From positions 1 to 56,323 of the forward strand of contig NZ_RHOC01000012.1 of the NCBI RefSeq assembly GCF_003946145.1: a stretch of DNA of 56,323 nucleotides, read 5' to 3'. The translations under genes were made by a program, and so were the position numbers. The notes beneath the pieces were generated by a model. That model saw only the letters and a program-made list of their open reading frames with translations, searched no databases and was not told the origin of the DNA. This DNA is from Levilactobacillus huananensis. Its GTDB lineage: Bacteria; Bacillota; Bacilli; Lactobacillales; Lactobacillaceae. Positions 41,401 through 49,024 of this stretch are shown here, one piece after another (position 1 is the first letter of the stretch; every line of letters begins with the position of its first letter).

Positions 41401-41454
41401 AGATTAGCACGATGGTTAGCTTTTGTAAACTAAAACTAACTAAAAACTAACTAA
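41401..41454 (-). promoter_or_regulatory. marR-ABC exporter promoter with direct repeats
   Basis: Minus-strand TTTACA (41424-41429) and TAATCT (41401-41406) are spaced 17 bases. Upstream of the -35, the 10-base sequence AACTAACTAA occurs twice (plus-strand 41434-41443 and 41445-41454) with an 11-base period, one helical turn. A dyad TTAG-TT/AAGCTAA overlaps the -35. These are the candidate MarR sites. Confidence 0.55.
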
Positions 41455-41663
41455 TTATTTTTACTTCGGATAGTACAAAGTCGCGTAACCCCTCTATTAG
41501 CAATGCTTCTTAACGTTAAAATTTCTCAAAAAAACCGCTTAGACACCTATTTAGCCATTCAGAAGATCCCCCAAAACCGTAAAGTCTCACCAATCAAAAA
41601 ACGCCCGATACACTGACTAACGAAATTAGACCACTTTTTTTCGCATAAAATTGACAATTAGAC
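41455..41663. other. AT-rich intergenic stretch, no gene seen
   Basis: Between the marR promoter and the antitoxin terminator there is no usable frame or recognisable RNA; several A and T runs only. The full gene-free gap is 41369-41766. Confidence 0.4.
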
Positions 41664-41700
41664 AAAAAATCGACTAGATCCCTGAAGAGATCTAGTCGAT
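41664..41700 (-). terminator. Terminator of the antitoxin-like gene
   Basis: A perfect 12-pair stem (ATCGACTAGATC and complement) with an 8-base loop, followed on the minus strand by TTTTTG. Confidence 0.85.
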
Positions 41701-41766
41701 ACTTATTTTCATAAATTTAATCTAAGCTGCTTGGGATACAACGCCAGTCGCCAAACTCTTAGTCAG

Positions 41767-42018
41767 TCAGCCATGCGTTCTGCGCCACTTGAGATTATCA
41801 TGCTGTTCCGTAGTGGCGACTTGTGTCGTCACTTGCGAAGCACTGTTCGAGACCGAGTGGGAACGTTTAGAAGCACCGTCCCAGCTATCCAATTGTACCA
41901 TCACACACTTTGCAGAACCATTCTTGGTAAATACGAGCGGTTGACCATCCATTAACGTATTGATCACCCGTTGAAACCGATCGTGTAGACTCATTGTAGG
42001 TCTCGAAATTCTCATCAT
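41767..42018 (-). CDS. Phd/YefM-like antitoxin domain protein, orphan
   Basis: An 83-residue small protein. The first 48 residues (FQRVINTLMDGQPLVFTKNG then AKCVMVQLDSWD) fit the DNA-binding half of Phd/YefM antitoxins. The Ser/Thr/Gln-rich remainder lacks the usual toxin-binding helix. No RelE, Doc or other toxin gene lies next to it. It may be an orphan regulator or the remnant of a toxin-antitoxin pair. Two adjacent ATGs (42018, 42015) follow AAAGGTGG; either could start it. Confidence 0.65.
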   Translation of the reverse strand: MMRISRPTMSLHDRFQRVINTLMDGQPLVFTKNGSAKCVMVQLDSWDGASKRSHSVSNSASQVTTQVATTEQHDNLKWRRTHG

Positions 42019-42130
42019 GTTGCATCGCCACCTTTTGGGTCACTATACCACAGACCATCTACGATGGAAAGCGAATTCAGAATTTTTTTGCCACCCAATT
42101 CGAATTGGGTTATTCAGCCGCGTAACCCCG

Positions 42131-42487
42131 CTATTTTACTTGACCCACTGCAAAATAATTTCCTTCGGGATCACGGAAATTAAAGGTGAGCATGCCGTTA
42201 TTATCAGCGATAGCACCGGCCGTTGTCAGACGGTCATGCAAGGCTTCAAAGTCCTTAACAAAGAACATCAAAGAGGGGGTACTCCCCAAAACTTCCGGAG
42301 AATATTGCCGAATGAAGGCCTTACTGAAGAATGACAGCTCAGCTCCCGGCGCCATTGTGAGGACGATGTTATGGGACTCATCGGGCAAAACATTCACTTC
42401 AACTACCGTTGCTCCGAGGTTATCTTGCCACCACTGAGCGGTCTCTTCCACATCATCGACATACAACATTGTCCGCATCTTTTCCAT
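42131..42487 (-). CDS. VOC (glyoxalase/bleomycin resistance) family protein
   Basis: A 118-residue two-module VOC protein: MLYVDDVEETAQWWQDNLGA, FFVKDFEALHDRLTTAG and the closing FRDPEGNYFAVGQ. The usual metal-binding histidine of glyoxalase I near the N-terminus is absent, so it may be a non-enzymatic binder or a non-glyoxalase enzyme. Start at 42487 is the ATG spaced from GAGGT; a GTG at 42496 is also in frame. Transcribed alone. Confidence 0.82.
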   Translation of the reverse strand: MEKMRTMLYVDDVEETAQWWQDNLGATVVEVNVLPDESHNIVLTMAPGAELSFFSKAFIRQYSPEVLGSTPSLMFFVKDFEALHDRLTTAGAIADNNGMLTFNFRDPEGNYFAVGQVK

Positions 42488-42595
42488 CGTCGTCACCTCA
42501 TGAATTAGTTGTTACCCACATCCTACCACGCCACCTGATTAAAGCAATTTAAAATTTAGCTGGCTATTCTGTTAAATATCGCGTATGATAGGCAA

Positions 42596-42690
42596 TGCAG
42601 GTTTGCACCTGCCCAGTTGCTCTGTACATTCCAGATGCATCCTATGGATCAACTGGTTGCTCTCATCTCGGATTGATGAGGGCATTTTTT
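42596..42690 (+). ncRNA. Candidate free-standing small RNA
   Basis: A TATGAT -10 box (42584-42589) leads into a compact array of hairpins: GCAGGT/ACCTGC with a 4-base loop (42597-42612), CCAGTTG (42613-42619) with CAACTGG (42650-42656), and a terminator TGCTCTCATC/GATGAGGGCA with six T residues (42658-42690). GTTGCTCT occurs twice, in the second arm region and in the terminator stem. There is no gene downstream on this strand, so it is not a leader. I could not match it to a known class. A 39-codon frame from 42595 has no ribosome site. Confidence 0.5.
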
Positions 42691-42715
42691 GTGTTTAAAT
42701 TTATTTCCAAATGAA

Positions 42716-42753
42716 AACGGGAGTTGACCAAATGGCCAGCTTCCGTTTTTTTT
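42716..42753 (-). terminator. Possible terminator of the YtrA-type operon
   Basis: AAAACGG and CCGTTTT with a partly paired interior lie next to the permease stop. On the plus strand the stem ends in eight T residues, so it may also back up the small-RNA terminator. Confidence 0.45.
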
Positions 42754-42755
42754 AA

Positions 42756-43529
42756 TTAGTTTGGCACCGTTTCAACCCACTTCTTCAGCAGGAAGACACT
42801 GGCAACAGATTCGATGACAATGACCAAGACCATACCACCGATTGGCCACCAGAGGTCCATAATGCCACCAGAAGTTGGTAGCGAACTCGTGACCCTCGAG
42901 AACAAGACAATCAAGAATGCCGCAACTCGGACAACGAGGAAGATAACCACGATGTAGAGCACGAAGTTCACCAGCCGCTTGCTAGCACTTGGCAAGAAGT
43001 TTGAGGTTGCACTGACAACCAGATGAACGAACGTAATCGTCGTCCACATTAAAACAATGACAATTAGGACCAGTAAGGCAACCAGCATGACTATCTTAAT
43101 AATGTCCCAAGGCGTATTGGGCCCCATATCTACCGGGTGTATGCCGAGATCCTTGCGAAGTGCCTGCCAGCCAATACCAATACCAGCCAGATGCAGCAGA
43201 ACTTCGACGCCCATTATGTAAAAGAACATCACGAATGATGAGAGTAAGTTCCCCAGATACAACCAGGTTTCCTCTACTGGAATCAGCCGAAAGGTGTCTT
43301 GCGTGTACGCCTGTTCCGACCGCCGAGCGATCAGATAGAACCCGACGACGTAGGTCACACCAGCCCAACTGCTGACGGCTTGAAGTAAGCTGGTCGTGGA
43401 TAGCGCCCCCGTAATCAGAATCCACACCAGACTTACTGCAATCGCAATCAATTGAATTAAGAGTAGTAAATTTGCCTCACGGAATTTACTCCGCGTCAAC
43501 ACTTTGAAAATCCGCCCAAAACTAGTCAT
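42756..43529 (-). CDS. ABC transporter permease of a YtrA-type operon
   Basis: A 257-residue membrane protein with six hydrophobic helices (near 20-40, 48-65, 90-115, 150-180, 200-225 and 232-252). Sequence is variable in this group; I rely on its position behind the ATPase. The start ATG at 43529 overlaps the ATPase stop by 8 bases and follows AAAAGGGGAAC. It probably exports a wall-active compound or a lipid-linked substrate, like other GntR-ABC units (inference). Confidence 0.82.
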   Translation of the reverse strand: MTSFGRIFKVLTRSKFREANLLLLIQLIAIAVSLVWILITGALSTTSLLQAVSSWAGVTYVVGFYLIARRSEQAYTQDTFRLIPVEETWLYLGNLLSSFVMFFYIMGVEVLLHLAGIGIGWQALRKDLGIHPVDMGPNTPWDIIKIVMLVALLVLIVIVLMWTTITFVHLVVSATSNFLPSASKRLVNFVLYIVVIFLVVRVAAFLIVLFSRVTSSLPTSGGIMDLWWPIGGMVLVIVIESVASVFLLKKWVETVPN

Positions 43530-44232
43530 AGTCGTTCCCCTTTTCGTATAAACTCTCGTAGTAGGCCTCAATCCCCACGTCATACTTTTCACGAATAGCA
43601 TCGGTTGCTTCATGGGTGAAGATCGTTTGGTCCTTAACAACCACGATTTCATCTAAAATAGCGGCAACTTCTGAGACGTAATGGTCGCTGATAACCATGA
43701 TGGCATCATCCGGCTTCCACTGAAGAATACTGTTGATGATCCGCTTGCGACTCATACTGTCAATTCCACTGAAGGGTTCATCTAATAAATAGAGGTCCGT
43801 GCGCCGTGAAAGGGTCAGCGCGATGATCAGCTTCTCCTTCATCCCCTTGGAGAGGCTCGACAATTTCAATGACCCATCAATCTGCAAGAAAGTGGCCATA
43901 TCTTGATAACGCTGACTATCAAAGTCCCCATAGACGTCGTGATAAAAATTCACGACCTGTTCAACCCGTGTCTCACGAGCAAATCCCCGTAATTGTTCCG
44001 TAAAACTCACGTGCTGCTTGCGATCCCCGACAACTGTGGCATCATTAATAGCGATCGTGCCCTTCCCCTTGGCACTCCCCGTAATAAGCCGCATCAGAGT
44101 TGTCTTTCCGGCGCCATTTTCCCCTAACAAACCGATGATCTTTCCTGGCGTGATGGTTAAGTCAACGTCGTGAAGAATCATCTTCATGCCGTGTCGGTAC
44201 TGCACGCCTTGTAATGTTAATCCTGCAGTCAT
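43522..44232 (-). CDS. ABC transporter ATP-binding protein of a YtrA-type operon
   Basis: A 236-residue ATPase: Walker A GENGAGKTTL (about 37-46), signature LSKGMKEKL (YtrB-like, not the usual LSGGQ), Walker B LYLLDEPFSGID and the switch His in ISDHYVSE. Its ATG overlaps the gntR stop by 4 bases (ATGA), and its end overlaps the permease gene by 8 bases, so all three are tightly coupled. Confidence 0.93.
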   Translation of the reverse strand: MTAGLTLQGVQYRHGMKMILHDVDLTITPGKIIGLLGENGAGKTTLMRLITGSAKGKGTIAINDATVVGDRKQHVSFTEQLRGFARETRVEQVVNFYHDVYGDFDSQRYQDMATFLQIDGSLKLSSLSKGMKEKLIIALTLSRRTDLYLLDEPFSGIDSMSRKRIINSILQWKPDDAIMVISDHYVSEVAAILDEIVVVKDQTIFTHEATDAIREKYDVGIEAYYESLYEKGNDYD

Positions 44233-44600
44233 TCCACGTTCCCCCTCTGTGTCATGTAGTGCTTAAGACTCGTTAGAATCTCTTCATCGCTCAAGTTCAA
44301 AGCATGTAACTGCTGATAAGCCCGTGCGACTTGTTCTGTAATCAGTTGGGTTTTTAAGTCTGTAATCTTGGTCTCATCCATCGTCACAAAATTCCCCTTA
44401 CCTCGTTTAGAGTCAATCATCCCTGCTGCAATCATCTCGCTCAACGCGCGTTGAACCGTATTCACGTTAGCTGTCACGTCCAGTGCCAGCTGTCGCACTG
44501 ATAGTAGCTTCTCGCCCGGCTGCAATGTCCCCGTGATGATCTCGTGATAAATGTGGGTTTTAATCTGATAATAGATTGGAATCTTATCGTCGAAATGCAT
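44229..44600 (-). CDS. GntR family regulator, YtrA subfamily
   Basis: A 123-residue regulator with the GntR winged helix (IPIYYQIKTHIYHEIITGTLQPGEKLLSVRQLALDVTANVNTVQRALSEM) and the short YtrA-type dimerisation tail. I start it at the ATG 44600 (MHFDDKIPIYY), 8 bases after GAGGTGG; the GTG at 44615 overlaps that site. It heads the operon and most likely represses it through the dyad at 44616-44641. Confidence 0.92.
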   Translation of the reverse strand: MHFDDKIPIYYQIKTHIYHEIITGTLQPGEKLLSVRQLALDVTANVNTVQRALSEMIAAGMIDSKRGKGNFVTMDETKITDLKTQLITEQVARAYQQLHALNLSDEEILTSLKHYMTQRGNVE

Positions 44601-44615
44601 GTTGTCCCACCTCAC

Positions 44616-44672
44616 TAGTGTTCTATTTCTCTATTACACTATTACTATAGCACCACCTCTGTCATACTGCAA
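44616..44672 (-). promoter_or_regulatory. YtrA-type operon promoter and operator
   Basis: Minus-strand TTGCAG (44667-44672) and TATAGT (44644-44649) are spaced 17 bases. Immediately downstream a 26-base dyad TAGTGT-N14-ACACTA (44616-44641) covers the start-site region. GTGT...ACAC arms are typical of YtrA-subfamily operators. Confidence 0.75.
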
Positions 44673-44732
44673 CCGCCGTTGACTTCTTTTTCTAAATCCG
44701 GCAAACTTAACTTAAACAAAGGAGACGTTTTG

Positions 44733-45449
44733 ATGTCCTGGTTACTTATTCTTACTTTCGGTCTCTTGGCTGGTCTTGTTCAAGGACTGACTGGTTTTGG
44801 TTCCGCAATCATTATGATGATTGTGTTACCCACTATCATGCCTATCGCTCAGGGAGCTGGTGTCGCCACACTAATCATGGCCGCCAGTGTCATCACTTTG
44901 ACCATTCGTTATCGACATGACATTCATCTTAAACGGGTCATCCTGCCCTTCATCGTCTATGCTGCCATGGCAACCTGGTCCGTGCACCTAGGACAGCACC
45001 TTGATCTCCAACTTCTTCGACACCTATTAGGCGTTCTTTTGATCGCTTTAGCCCTCTACTTCACTTTGGCCCCTAAGGCCGGTAACCATCCTTATCCGTT
45101 GATCGTCGCGATCGGTTTCATGCTTATTTCTGGTTTCTTCAACGGACTCTTTGGTATCGGAGGCCCACTGATGGCGCTGTATTTCTTGACCCTGTCATCA
45201 ACTACTGAGGAATATGTGGCGACGGTTCAGGCCTTTTTCCTGATTGACATTATCTATATCACCACCCTACGTATCAGTCAGGGAATCCTCACCATTACCA
45301 CTCTTCCTACCATTCTAATCGGGATGGCGGGCGCACTCATCGGAACGATTATTGCGGCGCACCTACTCAATCGTTTGAACATGACAGCCGTGAAACGCTT
45401 AATTTACCTATTCATCGGCATGAGCGGACTCTACTACCTCTTCCTATAA
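44733..45449 (+). CDS. TauE/SafE family (DUF81) sulfite/anion exporter
   Basis: A 238-residue membrane protein with about eight helices and the two family repeats: GLTGFGSAIIMMIVLP near the N-terminus and GFFNGLFGIGGPLMALYFL in the second half. Known members export sulfite, sulfoacetate or related anions; the substrate here is unknown. Start at 44733 (MSWLLIL) follows AAAGGAGA; the longer frame to 44679 does not have such a site. It is transcribed alone, divergent from the GntR operon. Confidence 0.9.
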   Translation: MSWLLILTFGLLAGLVQGLTGFGSAIIMMIVLPTIMPIAQGAGVATLIMAASVITLTIRYRHDIHLKRVILPFIVYAAMATWSVHLGQHLDLQLLRHLLGVLLIALALYFTLAPKAGNHPYPLIVAIGFMLISGFFNGLFGIGGPLMALYFLTLSSTTEEYVATVQAFFLIDIIYITTLRISQGILTITTLPTILIGMAGALIGTIIAAHLLNRLNMTAVKRLIYLFIGMSGLYYLFL

Positions 45450-45492
45450 GAATCAGAGTAGACACCAGACAGATCACGAGGTAACCGAGACG

Positions 45493-45542
45493 AAAAGAGT
45501 TTGGCCCAAATGAGATTACCTCAATTTGGGCCAAACTCTTTT
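45493..45542 (+). terminator. Long bidirectional terminator
   Basis: A perfect 19-pair stem (AAAAGAGTTTGGCCCAAAT and complement) with a 12-base loop, shared by the convergent TauE-like and GPP34-like genes. Confidence 0.92.
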
Positions 45543-46211
45543 TTAACTCAACCAACTGTCCATCCAAAACTTCTTCGCTTGAATTACCTCTCCTACAGTC
45601 GCGGTCAACTGCTGGGTCGCCCTGAGATCGACACTGGCCGCCAAACGATCGGCGACTGCCGTTGTCAGATCGGGAAGGTCGCGGCTGTTGATAAGCCAGC
45701 GTAACGCGTCTTGTTGAGCCAATATCAGCCACAGATCCACCAAGCCAGAATCGTTCCGTCGGTCTCGAATCGCGGCTATCAACTCCCCCAAAACCCGTTG
45801 CCGACTGGCCGGTTGGGGCACCGCGATCACGTGAGGCTTCAGATTGTTTTGAAAGATCTGTGGCGTGACATCGCCTTGGTCTTGAAGCCGACCCATAATA
45901 CCATCATATAGGACATTAGCAATCGTCCAACTGGTCACCAGTCTTAGTGAATCTTCAGGTGTCACGGCCTTAGGTAAATCCGTGACTAACCGATCACACA
46001 GTGGGGTCAAAAATTGAGGCTGTGCCGTCAAGACCTTCGAATCTGCCAACGCCAATCGGCCATCCACAATCCGCAGCCCACCCTGTCGAAGCAGATCCAG
46101 AACTGCACTAAAGACGAAGTAGGCTTGCGTCGTGAAACGTGTTCGTAGGACCGGCTTTTGCCCAATATGTTCGGTAACCAATAAGTAATCTTCCGTTGTG
46201 GTTAATGCCAT
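45543..46211 (-). CDS. GPP34-like protein of unknown function
   Basis: A 222-residue soluble helical protein. The pattern TTQAYFVFSAVLDLLRQGGLRIVDGRLAL followed by a long helical remainder recalls the GPP34 (Golgi phosphoprotein 3-like) family, but this is tentative. No enzymatic motif is evident. Start at 46211 (MALTTTEDY) follows GGGGGAAG; a frame to 46274 lacks a ribosome site. No neighbour hints at a role. Confidence 0.6.
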   Translation of the reverse strand: MALTTTEDYLLVTEHIGQKPVLRTRFTTQAYFVFSAVLDLLRQGGLRIVDGRLALADSKVLTAQPQFLTPLCDRLVTDLPKAVTPEDSLRLVTSWTIANVLYDGIMGRLQDQGDVTPQIFQNNLKPHVIAVPQPASRQRVLGELIAAIRDRRNDSGLVDLWLILAQQDALRWLINSRDLPDLTTAVADRLAASVDLRATQQLTATVGEVIQAKKFWMDSWLS

Positions 46212-46294
46212 CCGATCTTCCCCCAATTCGTGTGTTAATTGTGGGTCAGTATACCACTGACGGCTCAATCGCAACAGATACGTCTACAATACTC

Positions 46295-46334
46295 AAAAAG
46301 CGATTGCACATGAGGTCGTCATGTCCAATCGCTT
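46295..46334 (-). terminator. Terminator of the glutathione peroxidase gene
   Basis: Stem AAGCGATTG/CAATCGCTT with inner ACATGA/TCATGT, followed on the minus strand by TTTTTGAG. Confidence 0.85.
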
Positions 46335-46360
46335 CATAAAACTTGGTTAACTTATCATTT

Positions 46361-46843
46361 CTAATCTTCCGCGACATTCCCCAGTGCGGCAATAATCGTT
46401 GGTTCCAGACTTTCTGGCGGCGTCCCTGGTGCGAAACGGCCCAAGACTTCACCATCACGCCCTACAAGAAACTTCGTAAAGTTCCATTCAATTGGACCGT
46501 GGCCAGCTTGAGACTTCAGGTACGTGTAAAGACCATCTTCACCCTCACCATTGACCTGAACGTGCTTAGTCATCGGGAAGGTCACGCCAAAGTGCATTTG
46601 ACAGAAGTTATGGGTGGCTTCGTCAGAATCGAGTTCTTGATTGAACTGATTGGAAGGCAGACCCAAGACTTCAAATCCCTTGTCTTTGTATTGCTTGTAA
46701 AGGGCCTCCAGGCCAGTTAATTGTGGCGTAAACCCACACTTGCTGGCGGTGTTCACAATCAAAACAACTTTCCCCTTGTAATCGTTAAAATCAATAGGTT
46801 GGTTACTCATTTCGGTTTCCATGAAATCGTAAACTGTCGTCAT
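46361..46843 (-). CDS. Glutathione peroxidase family thiol peroxidase
   Basis: A 160-residue peroxidase with the peroxidatic Cys36 in NTASKCGFT (Cys, not selenocysteine), the Gln of GLPSNQF and the Trp/Asn of IEWNFTKFLV, completing the GPX active site. Bacterial Cys-GPX proteins usually take electrons from thioredoxin; a trx gene lies elsewhere in this window (28235-28555). Start at 46843 follows GATGGGAG. An inverted repeat straddles its -10 box, suggesting peroxide- or stress-dependent control. Confidence 0.95.
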   Translation of the reverse strand: MTTVYDFMETEMSNQPIDFNDYKGKVVLIVNTASKCGFTPQLTGLEALYKQYKDKGFEVLGLPSNQFNQELDSDEATHNFCQMHFGVTFPMTKHVQVNGEGEDGLYTYLKSQAGHGPIEWNFTKFLVGRDGEVLGRFAPGTPPESLEPTIIAALGNVAED

Positions 46844-46906
46844 TTTCTCCCATCCTTTCGGTAATTTCGCTGATATTCAGCGGTGGGGGCATTTCTAAAG
46901 CGGTTA

Positions 46907-46934
46907 ACAACTGACACTATCATACAACAGTTGT
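46907..46934. promoter_or_regulatory. Inverted repeat around the glutathione peroxidase -10 box
   Basis: ACAACTG and CAGTTGT are 14 bases apart; the minus-strand TATGAT (46919-46924) sits in the spacer, about 75 bases ahead of the start codon. A repressor bound here would cover the promoter. The rest of the gap 46844-47186 shows nothing recognisable. Confidence 0.45.
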
Positions 46935-47186
46935 CGAGATTCCGCCTTCAATCTGCTTATTCGAAAAGATACAGTCAATTTAATGGGTCTGACGATGGGT
47001 TTATACGGTAAATTATTTTCGGCTTACGACTAATGTTATCGTAAATGCAACTATTGCTTAATAATGAGACCAAATACTGGTCCCATCTGACCGAGAAAGC
47101 CGCCCTACGTGACTTCTAGCCCTATCAAACATCACGTGGTAAATTCGCTGATAAATTTAGTCTGATCACTTAAAACCAACAACTAG

Positions 47187-47223
47187 GCCCCTAAGCAGAG
47201 ACAAATATGTCTTCGCTTAAGGG
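47187..47223 (-). terminator. Possible terminator of the DHA2 exporter operon
   Basis: Interrupted stem CCCCTAAGC/GCTTAAGGG with inner GACA/TGTC, ten bases past the small gene. T-richness after the stem is poor on the minus strand. Confidence 0.5.
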
Positions 47224-47232
47224 TCACCTTTT

Positions 47233-47439
47233 CTATTCTTTATGTAATCGCTCAATCTTTCGTTGATAATCTGCCCGTAACATCGCTAGCGACGTCTCAT
47301 CCACGAAGAAGGTCACTTGTCCCGTCTCAAGATCGACATCGGCATTTACCGTGACCAGGTTACCAAGGATCATATTTGAGGCTTTACGGCGAATTCGGAG
47401 TGGCCCACTATAGGCGACCGTTCGATACTGTTCATGCAT
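47233..47439 (-). CDS. Small conserved-looking hypothetical protein
   Basis: A 68-residue protein beginning MHEQYRTVAYSGPLRIRRKASN and ending in a charged helix (YQRKIERLHKE). I do not know the family. A strong GGGGAGGA ribosome site and a 26-base gap behind the MFS gene support translation as the second gene of that operon. Confidence 0.7.
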   Translation of the reverse strand: MHEQYRTVAYSGPLRIRRKASNMILGNLVTVNADVDLETGQVTFFVDETSLAMLRADYQRKIERLHKE

Positions 47440-47465
47440 GGCTAGTCCTCCCCAAAACAGTCGGT

Positions 47466-48923
47466 TTATTTGAAATGACTTGTCAGACCACGCACCCCTA
47501 GCGTAGCCTTTTTTTCTGCCGTCTCCGGCGTTGCGTAATGCTCGGTTGCAATGGGTTCCGCGTAATTCTTATGCAACTGAAGCCCCAAGACGACACAGAT
47601 TCCCACCATCAGCGTCGATGACAGGTAGCTGAACTTGATCCCCACCAGTTGGCTGTTCATCGACCAATGAAATTGGCCACTGGCCGTGATGCTGATAATC
47701 GCGACTAGAAGCGCTGTCCCGAAGGAAGCCGCCACCTGTCGTAGCGTGTTGTATACCGCAACCCCATCCGGAATCATCGGGGTTGGCAACATGGACCAGG
47801 CATGGGTCTGAATCGGAATCAGAACCAAGACGAGTCCTAATTGCCGAATGGTCTGGCCTAGAATCACAAACCCGATCGAAGCTCCAGGTCCGGTCGAGCT
47901 CAGCAACAAAGACCCCGTCATATCGATACACAGCCCACTAATCACCATTCGCCGGAAGTTATACCGGTCATAGAATCGACCGCTTAGTGGTGAAATGATG
48001 GCCGTTAGCACGGACCCTGGAAGAAGTGTTAATCCAGAAATCACTGCGCTGCGATGAAAGACATTCTGGACAAGAACCGGAATGATAACGGCATTTCCAT
48101 ACATCGTCACCATCAGTAACATATTGATAATCAGGGGCAGATTGAACTGCCGGTAACGAAAGACGTGGAGATTCAATAAGGGATACTGGCGTGTCCACTG
48201 ACACTTGACGAACCAGGCCAGCAACCCGGATCCTACAACCAAAGGAACAATTCCCTTTAGAGAAAGAAAAGGCGTCTCACCGACGTTTGAAAAACTATAA
48301 AGTGCTAGGGCCAATCCTAGACCGGATAACACCAATCCTTTGCGATCCAAGGGTTGCCGATGCTGTTCGCCGACATCCTTTAGGAACAGCCACGCGAGCA
48401 TCGCATCCAGCAACATCAATGGTAACGTTAACCCAAACAGGTAACGCCAACTCAATTTGACCAGAATCACACCGGATACGGTCGGTCCCAGAACAGGTGC
48501 CAAGTTTAATGCCAGACCCACAACCCCCATGGCAGCCCCACGTTCGGTAGGCTTGGTGGATGTCATGACAACTACATTAACCAGTGGAATCACGATACCG
48601 GCACCTAGAGCTTGGATCATCCGCCCGACAATCAGAACGGGATAGACTGTGGCGACAGCCCCAGTCAATGACCCCGCGATAAAGATCAGACTCGCCGTTA
48701 GGTATAATTGACGCGTCGTAAACCGCTTGATCAGGTATGCCGTGGTGGGAATCATTAGCGCATTAATCAACAAATACCCGTTGTTGAGCCACTGTCCCTG
48801 AGCAGTTGTGATATGAAAAGCCCGCATAATACCGGGTAGGGCCGTTGACATCAGCGTCTGGTTTAAGACGCTGAGGAACGCCCCCACCATGATGAGGGCA
48901 AAGGAGAAACGATTTTTATTCAT
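47466..48923 (-). CDS. MFS transporter, DHA2 (EmrB/QacA, 14-helix) drug exporter
   Basis: A 485-residue 14-helix exporter. Landmarks are the helix 1 pattern FLSVLNQTLMSTALPGIMRAF, QWLNNGYLLINALMIPTTAYL, and the antiporter motif C region GVVGLALNLAPVLGPTVSGVIL. I use the ATG at 48923; its GAGGG site is a little distant (12-13 bases) and a TTG nine bases upstream is a possible alternative. The divergent MarR gene shares overlapping promoters with it, which points to MarR-repressed multidrug efflux. Confidence 0.92.
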   Translation of the reverse strand: MNKNRFSFALIMVGAFLSVLNQTLMSTALPGIMRAFHITTAQGQWLNNGYLLINALMIPTTAYLIKRFTTRQLYLTASLIFIAGSLTGAVATVYPVLIVGRMIQALGAGIVIPLVNVVVMTSTKPTERGAAMGVVGLALNLAPVLGPTVSGVILVKLSWRYLFGLTLPLMLLDAMLAWLFLKDVGEQHRQPLDRKGLVLSGLGLALALYSFSNVGETPFLSLKGIVPLVVGSGLLAWFVKCQWTRQYPLLNLHVFRYRQFNLPLIINMLLMVTMYGNAVIIPVLVQNVFHRSAVISGLTLLPGSVLTAIISPLSGRFYDRYNFRRMVISGLCIDMTGSLLLSSTGPGASIGFVILGQTIRQLGLVLVLIPIQTHAWSMLPTPMIPDGVAVYNTLRQVAASFGTALLVAIISITASGQFHWSMNSQLVGIKFSYLSSTLMVGICVVLGLQLHKNYAEPIATEHYATPETAEKKATLGVRGLTSHFK

Positions 48924-48954
48924 GACAAGCAAACGACCCTCAATATGTATTTTA

Positions 48955-49006
48955 GTTGACAAAAGCAACTGTAATTAGCATAATGGCGATAGTTGCTTTT
49001 GTCAAC
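48955..49006. promoter_or_regulatory. Overlapping divergent promoters inside a 16-base inverted repeat
   Basis: GTTGACAAAAGCAACT (48955-48970) is repeated in exact inverse at 48991-49006. Each arm contains TTGACA as -35. Plus: TTGACA 48956-48961, CATAAT 48979-48984, spacer 17. Minus: TTGACA 49000-49005, TATGCT 48977-48982, spacer 17. The two -10 boxes overlap, so the promoters exclude one another, and a MarR dimer on either arm would block one or both. Confidence 0.82.
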
Positions 49007-49024
49007 AATAGAAGGAGCATTCCC

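Noticed and set aside
42595-42714. 39-codon frame through the candidate small RNA, possibly a type I toxin peptide
   Set aside because: No Shine-Dalgarno sequence, it runs through the terminator stem, and the peptide lacks the single hydrophobic helix of Fst-like toxins.
48956-49024. N-terminal extension of the MarR protein to 48956
   Set aside because: It would start with TTG inside the operator/promoter; the ATG at 49025 has a proper GAAGGAG site.
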